Origin: Ypsolopha sequella
Taxonomy: Eukaryota > Arthropoda > Insecta > Lepidoptera > Ypsolophidae
DNA: 64,000 bases
Reading direction: 5' to 3'
Assembly: GCA_934047225.1 (NCBI GenBank)
Contig: OW203983.1
Coordinates: 36,576,310 to 36,640,309 of the forward strand
Part shown: in pieces, positions 34,901 to 44,639 of the stretch
Layout: every line of letters begins with the position of its first letter
Numbering within the stretch: position 1 is the first letter of the stretch
The notes under the pieces: model-generated
The model's database searches: none
What the model was told of the DNA's origin: nothing
What the model saw: the letters and a program-made list of their open reading frames with translations, nothing else
Made by a program: the position numbers and the translations under genes

Positions 34901-36156
34901 GTTGATTTTTGCCTAGGTATGTAAGGTCTTTGTGTCGGATCACTATTACGGAATCTATCGAGTGTTTCTTCGAACAAATGTACAAGCCCTAGTTGATCTT
35001 CTTCACTAATTGGTTCGATGCGTGAAGGAAAACGTGTACATTGAGTGTTTTGTTGTTGTGTGTGTGTTGTATTACAATCTAAAGTACTAATATCTCCTAA
35101 AGTATGGTTTAATGCATTAGTGGTATTGTAGGTTGTGATGGGTTCGTTATTGTCCATATTCTCTTCTATTTCAGTAGTTACGCTCTGTTCTATTACAAAG
35201 TTATCATAAGCCGGATTATTATTTTGTCGGTTTTGCAGTTCTAGTTCCCTTTCGACTTCTTCTTTGATTTTTCCTAATCTGGTAACTGATATATATTTGT
35301 TTTCTACTATAGCTCTTCTTTGATCTGCGAGATGTTGCTCTGTGATGTGAGATAGCTCTGGGTATTGTTGGATGAATTTAGAATATAGTTGTGGTCGATA
35401 AGCGCTCTTGTTTCTTTCTAGGTCTGTAATACTGTAATATATTTTCATTATGTTTTCGTTAATATCGTTAGACCACCGCATCCTAGTTAATCTACGTGTT
35501 TTTTGTGTGTTAACTGTATGGTTTTGTGATGCTTGAGATGGGCCTGCTTGTCTTGGTTGAGTGATTGTGCGAGTAGTATTCGATTGTATACTTTCTTCTA
35601 CTTCTTTCCTAATTTCATAAAGCCTATTCTGAGATATAAATTTTCTTCGTAATATTGCTCTTCTTTGGTCTCCGACATTTTGTTTTGAGACTTGCATTTC
35701 TGGGAATTTCAGTGTAAATTTTTCGTGAAGCTGATCGAGGTATGGTGTTGTATTTGCTTCAAGTTTGGTTATTTCAAGATATGCACGCCAGATGAAAGTA
35801 TTCATTTCCATTGACCATCTTCGTCTCGTGCGTTTTGGGTAAACAGTGGGTGCAGGATTATTATCAGCGGATGCCTCCCGCACAACATCTGTTGCCAATA
35901 TATTGGGTGATAGGTTTGATGATAGGGATGTTCGTGATGATTGTGATGCATGAGAAGGTGAAGATGAAAAATAATGGTGTGATGAGTCCGGTGTGGCGAA
36001 TGTAGGTGACGGCGGCGTATGATCGTCGGTTGTGACATTTTCGGGAACATTCTCATTAAAGGCCCGTCTCTTCAGCTCAGAATATAGCGATATGGTGCCC
36101 CCCCCCAGAGTACGAAGGGCTGCCCGAGCTTGTTCGCTCGGGACGGGATTCTCCAT
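31753..36156 (-). CDS. Dong/R4-like retrotransposon polyprotein (1467 codons)
   Basis: This is a single uninterrupted frame. Residues about 112-190 and 226-305 are two related Myb-like DNA-binding segments (RRRWSMEMNTFIWRAY and RMRWSNDINENIMKIYY, each followed by a QRRAI helix). The reverse transcriptase core spans about 650-960, with FIDYQKAFDSVPHS near 788 and the catalytic YMDD at about 896-899. A CX2CX8HX4C zinc knuckle is at about 1201-1218, and a restriction-like endonuclease follows, with PD at about 1287 and a Lys further on (IDIAIP). It would nick target DNA and reverse-transcribe its own RNA. The last 80 or so codons are not native: a hAT-type MITE inserted just before the original stop and the frame reads into it. 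The catalytic core is intact, so the copy is young. Confidence 0.9.
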   Translation of the reverse strand: MENPVPSEQARAALRTLGGGTISLYSELKRRAFNENVPENVTTDDHTPPSPTFATPDSSHHYFSSSPSHASQSSRTSLSSNLSPNILATDVVREASADNNPAPTVYPKRTRRRWSMEMNTFIWRAYLEITKLEANTTPYLDQLHEKFTLKFPEMQVSKQNVGDQRRAILRRKFISQNRLYEIRKEVEESIQSNTTRTITQPRQAGPSQASQNHTVNTQKTRRLTRMRWSNDINENIMKIYYSITDLERNKSAYRPQLYSKFIQQYPELSHITEQHLADQRRAIVENKYISVTRLGKIKEEVERELELQNRQNNNPAYDNFVIEQSVTTEIEENMDNNEPITTYNTTNALNHTLGDISTLDCNTTHTQQQNTQCTRFPSRIEPISEEDQLGLVHLFEETLDRFRNSDPTQRPYIPRQKSTKRLAASTQFINTTILPKHLDSTHEFTSLHTIIYCAAFTASTYNGAKIRDKTIVTKETTQRKTPAWQNRLETKINKLRQDIGRMTQYARGNRSRNLTLHVEEIKKRHGVHAQYENSNSSTEEYLDTLKQKLNAASNRLKRYKKCTLRKTQNAQFINNEKLFYRSLSTVNGQETNHSQNTPSPENLHNFWSNIWSVPVEHNQDADWINNQSNALNQIPDMTFDTIPLDTFQNVIKKTHNWKGPGSDKIHNYWYKKLTNIHPHLHSYIHQFIHSPDTLPHFMTDGITYMIPKDDDTMNPAKYRPITCLQTFYKILTSCINEVIYKHLAENNILAEQQKGCRKYSQGCKEQLTIDAIAMKQAHTRKRNIYTMFIDYQKAFDSVPHSWLVQVLRTYKINNTIVEFLEKIMLNWQTILKINSNDREIITEPIKIQRGIFQGDALSPLWFCLALNPLSHQLNDTNTGFKLINNNTHFKLTHLMYMDDIKLYATNKEELFKLADITEAFSNDIKMQFGINKCKINSIAKGKIVQNSYTLTTGDIIESLNENCTYKYLGFNQAKSIEQKQTRIDLTKKFKDRLTKILKTNLCSRNIVKAINTYAIPILTYSFGIIKWSKTDLTKLQRMINVHLTNYRKHHPKSCTQRLTLPRLEGGRRIIDLQNLHNKQISTLRQYFHTKAEHSELHNYITKIDRKLTPLNLSNKNMQVNESQTLPYEKIDTWKQKALHGRHRKDLEQLHVDKNWSNAWLKQGELFPETEAFMIAIQDQVIYTRNYRKHIIKERNLSNDLCRHCSSASETIQHITGACKTIVQTDYKHRHDQVASILHQHFAYKNKFIDQKTPYYKYKPEKILENNVLKIYWDRTIITDKTVHFNRPDITIHDKQKNTVYLIDIAIPNTHNLQSTHTEKISKYKDLAMEIKTQWRVNTVKIVPIVISTTGVIPKNLVTSLNTLDIPTHTIYLLQKAVILNTCRITRKFLQSNSGVGNRRPAGRMRPVSHLGVAYKVRNHCMIIIFASTYLCEQTFYILKYLKSKHCSRLKDAIDAILHKMRPSLTPW

Positions 36157-36327
36157 TAGTGGTACCCGCCTGGGGTAATATATTCCTACTTCTTAACCGC
36201 ATCGCTACTTCGAGTTTACTAGTGCTCCATTGGTCATTGGTAAGTATTTAGCTAAATGCTGCCAATGTCCGCCCCTCACGTGGCATAAGATGGTCAAGCC
36301 GGACGCGGAGTTAGTTTTGTGAGGGGC

Positions 36328-36330
<3 letters not shown>

Positions 36331-36358
<28 letters not shown>

Positions 36359-36405
36359 CATCATCATCATCATCATCATCATTCATCATCATCATATTAT
36401 TATTT
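36331..36405. repeat. (TTA)n then (TCA)n microsatellite at the LINE 5' junction
   Basis: About nine TTA units are followed by about a dozen ATC-type units and a short ATT run. It borders the 5' end of the Dong-like element and is probably its target tract. Confidence 0.92.
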
Positions 36406-37051
36406 TAAATTATTATAAATTATTTGAAAAGCTAATTTAACAAAACACATGAATTTCATTGATAAAGTGTGTACGGAACACTCAAGGCACGAGTCCTACT
36501 CGCACCTATACGGCGATGTCACGTATAATAGAAATATAAATCGCTCTTGTGTCACTGGTCTAAAATGGCAAATTCTAACTGAATTAGGAGTACATTAACT
36601 CTAATAGACTCCATTTAAGCATTATGTAACTCTACGAGAGTATTTAAACTCAACTGTACGTGCTTAATTCTTGTATCGGAGTTAGTAATATCGGATATAC
36701 GGCTGCCATACATTGGCGTTATGATTACACTTTTATATTTCCTAAGCATACTATTACTGCCTATTGGAGTTGTAAATTGCTAAAATAGCATTTACTAACT
36801 CTTTTCTGCACCTCAAAGCTTCAACAATTGCTGAGAGCATTAGCTAACGTTTTTCTATGTCTACAAGTAAATTTCACCGCTTTTATAACCCTCTTTTGCG
36901 TCCAAGAGGATTTATAGAAGCGAATAAAGCAGCTTGTGTGTTAGTTGGGAAGTATATAGCATTTATAGCTTTACTATTTAATTTAATCTTAAACCGAGTA
37001 CTTTCTTCATTTTACACTTGAGTTTTGCAAAAAAGAAAGAATCAAAATTAT
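36406..37051. other. Non-coding stretch with a SINE-like relic
   Basis: 36465-36510 holds gtgtacggaacactcaaggc and acgagtcctactcgcacc, a diverged copy of the tacggaaccct family end. No gene is visible in the rest. Confidence 0.45.
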
Positions 37052-37149
37052 TATTACATTCGGCTTGAACACTCACGTGTGATTGTTGTTGACTATATGC
37101 CAACCGTTTCACCGATACAATTTCGGCATTATCAAGGCGAGTGTCGTTC

Positions 37150-37605
37150 TTAGGACGACGACGCGGCGTTCACCGTCGTTGTCAAACAAGCACTGGCAGC
37201 CGCCGATCGGCGAGCTGCACGCATTGCTCGTGCGCTGAGCGTTGGCTGCGTCGTCGATAGGGGTGGGATGGTGGATGCACTTGATTCCTTTGATTGTTCC
37301 AATTGTTTGTTATTAGGGGCGGTTATTAAACAAAACGAACTCACAACATCGTCACTGTCACTGGGCACTGTCCTAAAGTTGCTCGATCCATCGAGAACCG
37401 GTTTCCAAGACCGAGCCAGCTGCCAACCATGATCCCTGTTGAAGTTGGGATTACGACTTATCTCGATGGCTTCGTGTATTTTGCGAGGAATGGTATATTT
37501 CTCCTTCACTAATACTGTAGCCTTGTCGAAACGGATGAAGTGGGCCGTATCCGACCTTAGTGCATGTTCTGCTACTGCTGACCCGTTAATGTCCAGTTTC
37601 TTCAT
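37150..37605 (-). pseudogene. Penelope-like GIY-YIG endonuclease end (frameshifted)
   Basis: This is the C-terminal part of the endonuclease domain (EHALRSDTAHFIRFDKATVL and onward) and a low-complexity Ala/Ser tail. The GIY-YIG core ([19 protein letters not shown]) lies just upstream at about 37640-37705 in a different frame: compared with the copy at 41200, a 7-bp insertion near 37625 shifts the frame, and a TAG stop separates this part from the reverse transcriptase above it. Confidence 0.85.
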
Positions 37606-37744
37606 GGATCGAATATGTTCAGTCAGTCTTGTGGTTTGTGGACACGTTGCGCTTGGTTTCTCCTATGTAGCTTTTTCCACAATCGCACGGGACTTTATAA
37701 ACACCAGGTGTGTTGAGAGGGTCTCGGTCCTTTGGGGATCTCAG

Positions 37745-38728
37745 CTAGTTCCGTAGTTTGGTGGGGGCTCGGAAGATAGTCTTCACACTGTACTTCCGGC
37801 GAAGCAGGTGTCCAATCCTATCAGTTACGCCTCTCACAAAGGGAAAGTAGATCGGAGCCCTCTCAACAACGGATGGACGATGGTGGGTTGATGGAGTCGC
37901 AAGCCGGTTACTCTGTCTCCAATTATACCCATTGGCCTCCAGTACGTGTCTTACGTGGGTCAATTCAGCATCCACATACTGTGGGTCACATAACCGCAAC
38001 GCTCGATTTATTAAAGTACGAGGCACTGACGCAAGGTGAGAAGGGTGGTGATGAGAATCTGCTTTCAAGTAATGATCCGTGTATGTGGGCTTCCTGTAAA
38101 CAGTATGCGCCAAACGACCGTTGGGTCCACGAATGATTAAGACGTCCAGAAATGCTAACCTGCCATCCCTCTCACACTCAACCGTAAAAGAAATTTTTGG
38201 ATGGATGTTATTCAAATGTTCTGTCAATCCAGCTAACTTGTTTTTATTGACTACCGCGAAAACATCATCCACGTACCGCCACCAGTATCTCGGTTTATCA
38301 CGCGCACTCTGCAGCGCTTTCTCCTCAAACCACTCCATAAAGATGTTCGCTACTACAGGTGCAATAGGTGAACCCATAGCCACTCCGTCTACTTGTAAGT
38401 AAAAGTCTCCGCACCAGACAAAATAACCACTACGTAAACAAAACTCTATGCAACTCATGTACTCAGTGGGTATGTTATTGCCGTTTAACAGATTTGCAAT
38501 AACGGTGATCGACTCGTCGACTGGTACATTGGTGAACAGAGATGTTACATCAAAACTCACCATTATTTCATCTTCTTGCAAGGTTACCTCTTCCACAAGC
38601 TGAACAAAATGGGTGGAGTCTCTCACATAACTCGCAGTCCTCCCCATCATTGGATAAAGCAACTTGACCAAAAACTGGGAAAGATTATATGTTGGCGAGT
38701 TAATTTGGCGTACGATAGGTCTTAGCAT
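37745..38728 (-). pseudogene. Penelope-like reverse transcriptase, C-terminal two thirds
   Basis: The frame has the RT motifs in order: LRPIVRQINSPTYNL at residues 2-16, MVSFDVTSLFTNVP at 56-69, GVAMGSPIAP at 115-124, and the catalytic YVDD at 152-155, followed by FLDVLI and the YRKPTYTDHYL segment typical of Penelope-like elements. The N-terminal part of the same protein ends at 40424 with YGLPKI, the residues that normally precede LRPIV, so the gene was split by the insertion at 38735-40423. The stop at 37745 is an in-frame TAG before the endonuclease. Confidence 0.88.
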
Positions 38729-38734
38729 AGATTA

Positions 38735-40423
38735 AAATATGTTAAGGTGTGTTAATTCGAAAACCATTTCGAGATTTAGGTTTAACAAGCCGTATTTTAG
38801 AACTTTTGTTCTGAAAACCCTCATGATGATGAATATTTTTACGAAAAAGCTTGCAACTTTCATTTGACCTTCGTGTGACGCCACTTGACTGAAGGCTGTA
38901 TAGAAATGTGTCGCTTGCCATCAAGTTAAAAAATATTACTGTCAGAGTCACAGAACAGAACATGAAGTCCATGTCTGGGTCACAGTATAAATATAACTGA
39001 ACGCAGTAAGTGTTGCTGTCTTGTTACGAAATCCCAGATTGATCGGTTAATTTTATTTGTTATGAAGTAATGCATTATTAAAATAAATATAATTTTTGAT
39101 GACAACAATTTCTGTGATGGCTTAATATTGACAATCATACATAAGAGATACCAAATATAATGTGCTTTGTGCACATAATGCGATAAAACTGAGATAGAAC
39201 TTTTAATAGTCACCGAGACAATGGAGGCGTTCATATATCACGTGACGTTATTTAGGAGAGCGCTGTCGTCCAGTGCCACTTTCACGTAGTCACGTAAAAA
39301 ATGTCACGTGACTTTTATCTGTTGATAAAACTAGCCAGTTGGTCACGCGGTTGCATGGAAAAATTAATCGCTTTATATATATATATATATAAGCCTTCAT
39401 TCGGACTATATTATATATATTATTATGACTATATTTTTTTGTTATTCATATATAATTCTTTTGTTCCATTTTTGTGTGGGTCCGTTTGCCAGGTGGCAAA
39501 GGCCTCCTCCAATCTTCTCCATTCTGGCCTTACTATGGCCACTCTACCCCATGTTGTTCCCGTGACTTGTCTAATGTCATCCTCCCACCTTCTTTGTGGT
39601 CTACCTCTCTTTCTTTTCCCATCCCTTGGGTACCATTGTGTGATTATTTTACTCCATTAATTCTCCAGGATAAATGGAGTAAAAAAATCAATTTATAGTA
39701 ATAATAATTTGTACTCCTTGACGTTTCACTTTTTAAATTACCTAAACTAGCAGCCTTTACTATTTATTTAAAATGTAGGTACAAAAAACATAAATGACAT
39801 AATTCGTTGATTAATTGAACTAGAGAGCGAATCGAACGAAGTTCTCCGAGTCTACTTGAACAATCCGGCGTTAGTATGTATGTATGAATTCTTGTGTGGA
39901 GTATCGTTGATCGGAACGTCATGAAATTTGAATTTTTAAGTTCGAGCCAAATCGGTCAAGATCGAATCGCGAGAGTTCATAGTTCGGGGCGAACTACTAG
40001 TTTAATTGCATTTTAAAATTTAATAACCGAGATGGTAGGGCGTTAAATTTCAGCCAAATATACGTCACGTGATTAATAGGCACCTCTTGTGACTGACAAA
40101 GTACAGTTTAGGGTTTTTTTTTGCAGACGTTGGTAACACTCAACATGGTTTCGTTATGGTTTCGTTGTTGTTGTTGTTTGATTTGTTTGACAGATGTAGC
40201 AATATAGTACTCTGTGGATGACAGTTTTTTTTTTACAAGAATGGCAAAAGTCCGCATTCAGTATCAGGCCTAAAAGGAGTCATGTGACGTAACATCCGGA
40301 AATTCTTTAAAAAATCATAAATAAATAATGACTAATTTAAATACCATAATATTGAAAACTATGATCTAAAAGCGCGTAAATTCTCTAAAAAAAAATTAAA
40401 AAAAAATACTTTTTTTAATTAAG
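38735..40423. other. 1.7-kb foreign DNA splitting the Penelope-like gene
   Basis: The segment separates two adjacent parts of one RT. It contains a LINE fragment (39470-39657), a (TA)n run near 39375, and repeated cacgtga-type motifs (39239, 39305, 40066), but no clear terminal repeats or target duplication, so its own identity is unclear. Confidence 0.55.
39470..39657 (-). pseudogene. LINE endonuclease/RT C-terminal fragment (RTE-like)
   Basis: Read on the minus strand without a start codon it gives WSKIITQWYPRDGKRKRGRP, then QRRWEDDIRQVTG and EWRRLEEAFATW. This is a very common C-terminal signature of insect LINE proteins, often labelled endonuclease-reverse transcriptase. It is a fragment of about 62 residues; the plus-strand frames over it are shadows. 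Confidence 0.85.
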
Positions 40424-41198
40424 CTACGCGAGGATTTTAGGCAGTCCATACATTTTTGGAGGTGTTGGATTGTGTGGTTTTAGTTGATAAATTAGCTCTT
40501 TCTGGGGAAATGTCTGAAGCAACTTGAGGACTTTATTTGTTACTCGAGAAGTAGGATTATAGTTTACCTTTTTGTAGGTAGTTTTATCGTCTACTAACTT
40601 TGAGATTTTCTCCTCATAAGCCACTGTATCCACAATTACTGTGGCATTTCCTTTGTCGGCTGGCAATACTGACACATCAGAATTTTTACGTAAGTTATTT
40701 AAAGCCCTGATTTCTTGTTTCGAGATATTGGCTTTAGGTAGTTTTGACTTACGCAAAAATGACGATACATCTTGTCTCAAACACTCTGCATCATTACGCG
40801 GGATTTTATTACGAATAATCGTTTCTTCAATGCTCGCAACTATGTTCTCCACTGGTATTTTGCTCGCTGTTGGTGCGAAATTCAAACCTCGGGACAAAGC
40901 CTCAATCGTAACGTCTTCTTCCATATGGTGCGAAGATAAATTTATTACCTGATTCTGTTTAGCGCCTGATACATCAGGTTGATTTTGGTTACAGAAATGG
41001 TCTTGTATCTGTTGCGGTTTGTTATTCTTAAGGCGCTTAAATTTACGTTGATGACTCTGTTTCGAGTTTAAAGATGTTGTTTCCGCTTTGTTCAACGTCA
41101 TCCCATCCAATATGTTCCACAAATCTGCACGTAATTTGCAAGACAACTCAAGATGTAAGTCAAACAGGATCTTCATGGTAGACATTAATTTTCGACGG
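40424..41198 (-). pseudogene. Penelope-like element N-terminal region
   Basis: The frame runs to 40424 and includes SVLPADKGNATVIVDTVAYE and PTPPKMYGLPKI, the conserved lead-in to the Penelope RT. The part upstream of 41198 in the same frame is antisense to the inverted endonuclease copy and is not native, so the usable start is probably the Met near 41186. It is cut off from its RT by the insertion at 38735-40423. Confidence 0.82.
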
Positions 41199-41199
41199 T

Positions 41200-41739
41200 A
41201 AAGTCCCGTGCGATTGTGGAAAAAGCTACATAGGAGAAACCAAGCGCAACGTGTCCACAAGACTGACTGAACATATTCGATCCATGAAGAAACTGGACAT
41301 TAACGGGTCAGCAGTAGCAGAACATGCACTAAGGTCGGATACGGCCCACTTCATCCGTTTCGACAAGGCTACAGTATTAGTGAAGGAGAAATATACCATT
41401 CCTCGCAAAATACACGAAGCCATCGAGATAAGTCGTAATCCCAACTTCAACAGGGATCATGGTTGGCAGCTGGCTCCGTCTTGGAAACCGGTTCTCGATG
41501 GATCGAGCAACTTTAGGACAGTGCCCAGTGACAGTGACGATGTTGTGAGTTCGTTTTGTTTAATAACTGCCCCTAATAACAAACTATTGGAACAATCAAA
41601 GGAATCAAGTGCATCCACCATCCCACCCCTATCGACGACGCAGCCAACGCTCAGCGCACGAGCAATGCGTGCAGCTCGCCGATCGGCGGCTGCCAGTGCC
41701 CGTTTGACAACGACGGTGAACGCCGCGTCGTCGTCCTAA
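41200..41739 (+). pseudogene. Inverted partial copy of the Penelope-like endonuclease
   Basis: The plus-strand frame from 41200 reads [20 protein letters not shown] and then the same C-terminal domain as at 37150-37605, but unbroken, ending at 41739. It starts inside the domain, so the GIY half of the GIY-YIG motif and any RT are missing. It forms the right inverted end of the composite element. Confidence 0.85.
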
Positions 41740-41837
41740 GAACGACACTCGCCTTGATAATGCCGAAATTGTATCGGTGAAACGGTTGGCATATAGTATA
41801 CAACAATCACACGTGAGTGTTCAAGCCGAATGTAATA

Positions 41838-44319
41838 CTGCCCTCGTAATAAAGAATGCAGTACTTGCAAAATGGTGGTTTCGAGAAAAACGCGGTTGAG
41901 TGTTTTATGAGTTTCTCTACAAATGTATTTGGTATAATGCTGAATTTCATTTACCATACCATTATAAATACAATGCTTTATAAGTACATGTTATTTTTAA
42001 TTTGATTTTTATTATATAATTGAAGATAAGGTCGAGTACTGCACTTTAACCTTGTATTACGGTTGGTCGGGAATCCAAAGTCTAAGGTAGACTGCAGTAA
42101 TCATGTAAGATACTGCATATTAACCTAGGAAATCCGTAAACTGCATTTCATTTTAGCAAAATTAAACATTTACTATATCAGTATTCATAACAAAAATGCA
42201 GTGTAGTATGACATTTTAGAATACAGAAGAATAAATAAAAAACAAACGCATGCAATTTTTTTATTATTTAATTTAAAATTATTAAAGGGACCATAAAAAC
42301 ACTCAACGTTATTTAGTTAGACTAAATTTTGTTGAATTTTTAATACAATTTAACTTTAGGTAACTTGTAGACTAATAAGTAGAAACAAAAACATGAACTC
42401 AAACAGTTTTCGTATTCAGTTTGACTAAAGTTAAGTAACTCGTAGCTTCACATAATACTAATAAGTACTTATTTTTAGAAAGGATTACACTCAGTCTTTT
42501 TCTTTATAAAAATTGCACTTTTTAATCTGTCTATATTAGTTAGAATTCAGTCAGTATACATTTAATCTTTCATTCATTGCAATCTTCCTCGTCCATCACA
42601 TTTACGAGATCAGTGGAATCTTCACTAATAGGAAGGTTTTCCCAGAACAGTTGTCTGTTTTGAGACATTATCTTGGAAATTGTTTTTATGATTCCAGATT
42701 TTCTTGCTTGAGTTATGCCTCTAGGAGTTGTATTTTGAATAGGACTAGGCAGTGAAGCATTTTTTCAGTATTTTACCTTTAGAAAATCAATTTCATGGAT
42801 AATTCCAGTATAATCAGTATTGACAAAAATGTTGAATTTTGTTCTGTGTACCTCTACAATAACTATGTCCTTTAAATATATTCTGTTTGCGCTCTTTTTA
42901 AGTTTCGGTTGAGAGGAATCGTCAACCTTTTTGTAGAAATCAGAAATTCCCATAGCCTTCAGAACAACTTTTCCTGAATTAGCCAACTGCACACAATCAA
43001 TTAAATCAGAAAAATCGTAAACTTTTCTTGCATTTTGCATTTGATTTTCGTTTTGATGGAGAAAATGGTCGGCGGACATAAAAGTATGTCCTGGTTGAAG
43101 ATATTTAATGGTAATGGTTTCGGTAGATATTTCGGAACCGTTGATCATTTGAACAAGAAATGTAAAGAAGGCCCAATTCTTGTTTTGGCTTGAACAGTTG
43201 TCTGCCCATATTATTATATAGTGCAATCACGCTTACTCAGGAGAAATGCTTTATAAGCACTAATAATGTCTTCTTGCCTTCTTCCTGAAGTGGCTTCATG
43301 CCATACTGCAGCGAAGGGCTGAGATGTGGATTTAGTTGACCCTAAAGGCACGAAACTCTGATTAAATGCTTTGATCCTGGGGCAGTAAATTACTGATTTA
43401 AACGTGTTAATCCTGGGGAGCACTATTACCTTTTGCAAGTCGGAAGAATAAAATGCTTTTTCTGAGTCTGTACCAGCTAAGTAACTCAACATCTTGCTGG
43501 TACAAAGTTCGTGCCATTGTATATCTTTCCCGGTGAAGCTTATACGTAGCACATTCATCACAAGATTCGGGTTTTTTGCATGTAGGCTGATGTATTTTAT
43601 AACTTTCGCAATCTTCACACTCCTCGTTGCCTAAATGTGTAAATGATATATTCGTCCTTTTTTAAAAAAAATCTATATAATTCGTATGATATTACCATGT
43701 TTGGGTATTTCTTCTTTAAATCTTTAAACATTATAGTTGCATTTAAGTCAATAGGCAGGTATCTTCTATTGGGAGCATGTACTCGTCTATAATGTGCAAT
43801 TGCCGGTCTAAAAATTTAAATATGACTTTTTAGTATATTTCTGTCTATTTTCTCTTCGTGCTCTCGTTTACCTCGTTTGTCGGATTGTGCACTTAGTGCT
43901 TTTTTAGAGCGTCCAATATACGGCGGTCATTTTTTCTGTCATATCCCAGAGTAGTTAAGAAGAATATTTTACAAACTTCTAATTTGTTCACTTCCTTTAT
44001 CTTATTTATATTGAAATGCAGCCAATCAGCAAATGCTGCATTTTGCACTAGTATGGGACGAATAATGCATTTTAATTTAGTGTAAATAATTCGAATACTG
44101 CATTTCATTTTTGTAAATGATCATTGCTGCATTCTAACTTAGGATGAATACATAATTTTAAACAAATACTGCATTTGAGCTTAAAGTTTCTTGGACTTCC
44201 AAATATTTTTTCATATTTTTTTCAATTCCATGTATAGTAAGTATCTACCTGATATCATTTTTGAGAAAAACCGGAATTCCGAAAAATGTCGATTACTGCG
44301 TTCTTTGTTACGAGGGCAG
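41838..44319 (-). mobile_element. DNA transposon with decayed DDE-type transposase
   Basis: The ends ctgccctcgtaataaagaat and attctttgtt-type inverse (ttctttgttacgagggcag) are inverted, flanked by aata on both sides (41834-41837 and 44320-44323). Inside both ends are repeated short motifs around actgcat (left: near 41868, 42024, 42094, 42114, 42137, 42197; right: near 44032, 44097, 44129, 44166, 44295), which look like transposase-binding sites. It sits exactly against the right end of the Penelope-like element. Confidence 0.75.
42765..43700 (-). pseudogene. Transposase of the 41838 element, frameshifted
   Basis: The C-terminal frame (42765-43226) has WADNCSSQNKNWAFFTFLVQ and ITIKYLQPGHTFMSADHFLH, the middle frame (43214-43618) has KVIVLPRI, FNQSFVPLG and WHEATSGRRQEDIISAYKAF, and a third frame upstream (about 43400-43640) is Cys-rich (NEECEDCESYKIH and CDECATYK). 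These are parts of one protein in three frames, so at least two frameshifts have broken it. The ADNC and GHT(F)MSAD motifs resemble the DDE-type domain of insect proteins labelled DUF7869. A further N-terminal piece at 43893-44108 (CKIFFLTTLGYDRKNDRRIL) is typical of the same proteins. Confidence 0.7.
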
Positions 44320-44361
44320 AATAATAATTTAGTATGTCAGCTCACGCGAGTTTTAATAATA

Positions 44362-44412
44362 TTAAAGAAAGAAGCACATGTATTATAACATTATAATACA
44401 TGTGCTTCTTTT
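44362..44412. repeat. Perfect hairpin with 20-bp arms
   Basis: aagaagcacatgtattataa and ttataatacatgtgcttctt are inverted around a 3-base centre. It lies just outside the DNA transposon. No U-run or gene context makes it a terminator. Confidence 0.75.
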
Positions 44413-44639
44413 CTTTTTGGATTTCTTTTTGGATTCTTCATCATGAAATTCCACATTGTGTGGCATATAAACAATATTAGAATTTAATCAGATTATGCTA
44501 AAAATGGTTTTTGTTCTCATTGTCGATATGCGTGGTTGCGCCTCACCTTGCTATTTCTGAAGGTCGGAGGTTTGAAAAAAACAGGATTTATGGCGCCTAT
44601 CTGTTAAAGTTTTAAGTTCTGTTATTAATTTAAAAGCTC

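Larger units (their letters stand above)
31597..36330 (-). mobile_element. Dong/R4-type non-LTR retrotransposon, near complete
   Basis: On the minus strand the element starts next to a (TAA)n tract (plus-strand ttattattatt, 36331-36357), has a 170-nt leader, one long coding frame and a short 3' UTR, and ends at the (AAT)n of the neighbouring LINE tail. Insertion at TAA repeats is known for Dong, and the R4 clade encodes a C-terminal restriction-like endonuclease rather than an AP endonuclease. Length (4.7 kb) and single frame fit. A hAT-type MITE lies at 31713-31979. Confidence 0.85.
37052..41837. mobile_element. Penelope-like element with inverted 640-bp ends, split by an insertion
   Basis: 37052-37698 and 41199-41837 are inverted copies (both outer ends read tattacattcgg inward) and carry the GIY-YIG endonuclease end of a Penelope-like element. 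Between them, on the minus strand, lie its N-terminal part (40424-41198) and reverse transcriptase (37745-38728), interrupted by 1.7 kb of foreign DNA. An inverted partial copy in front of a Penelope-like element is a known arrangement for this class. All parts carry disabling changes, so the copy is dead. Confidence 0.8.

Noticed and set aside
33455..36005. Plus-strand frames of 64-114 codons
   Set aside because: All lie antisense to the long Dong-like frame.
39301..39698. Plus-strand frames of 74-119 codons
   Set aside because: They are antisense to a recognisable LINE C-terminal fragment on the minus strand.
41226..41450. Minus-strand 74-codon frame over the Penelope-like endonuclease
   Set aside because: It is antisense to the recognised plus-strand endonuclease and also appears at the mirrored copy.
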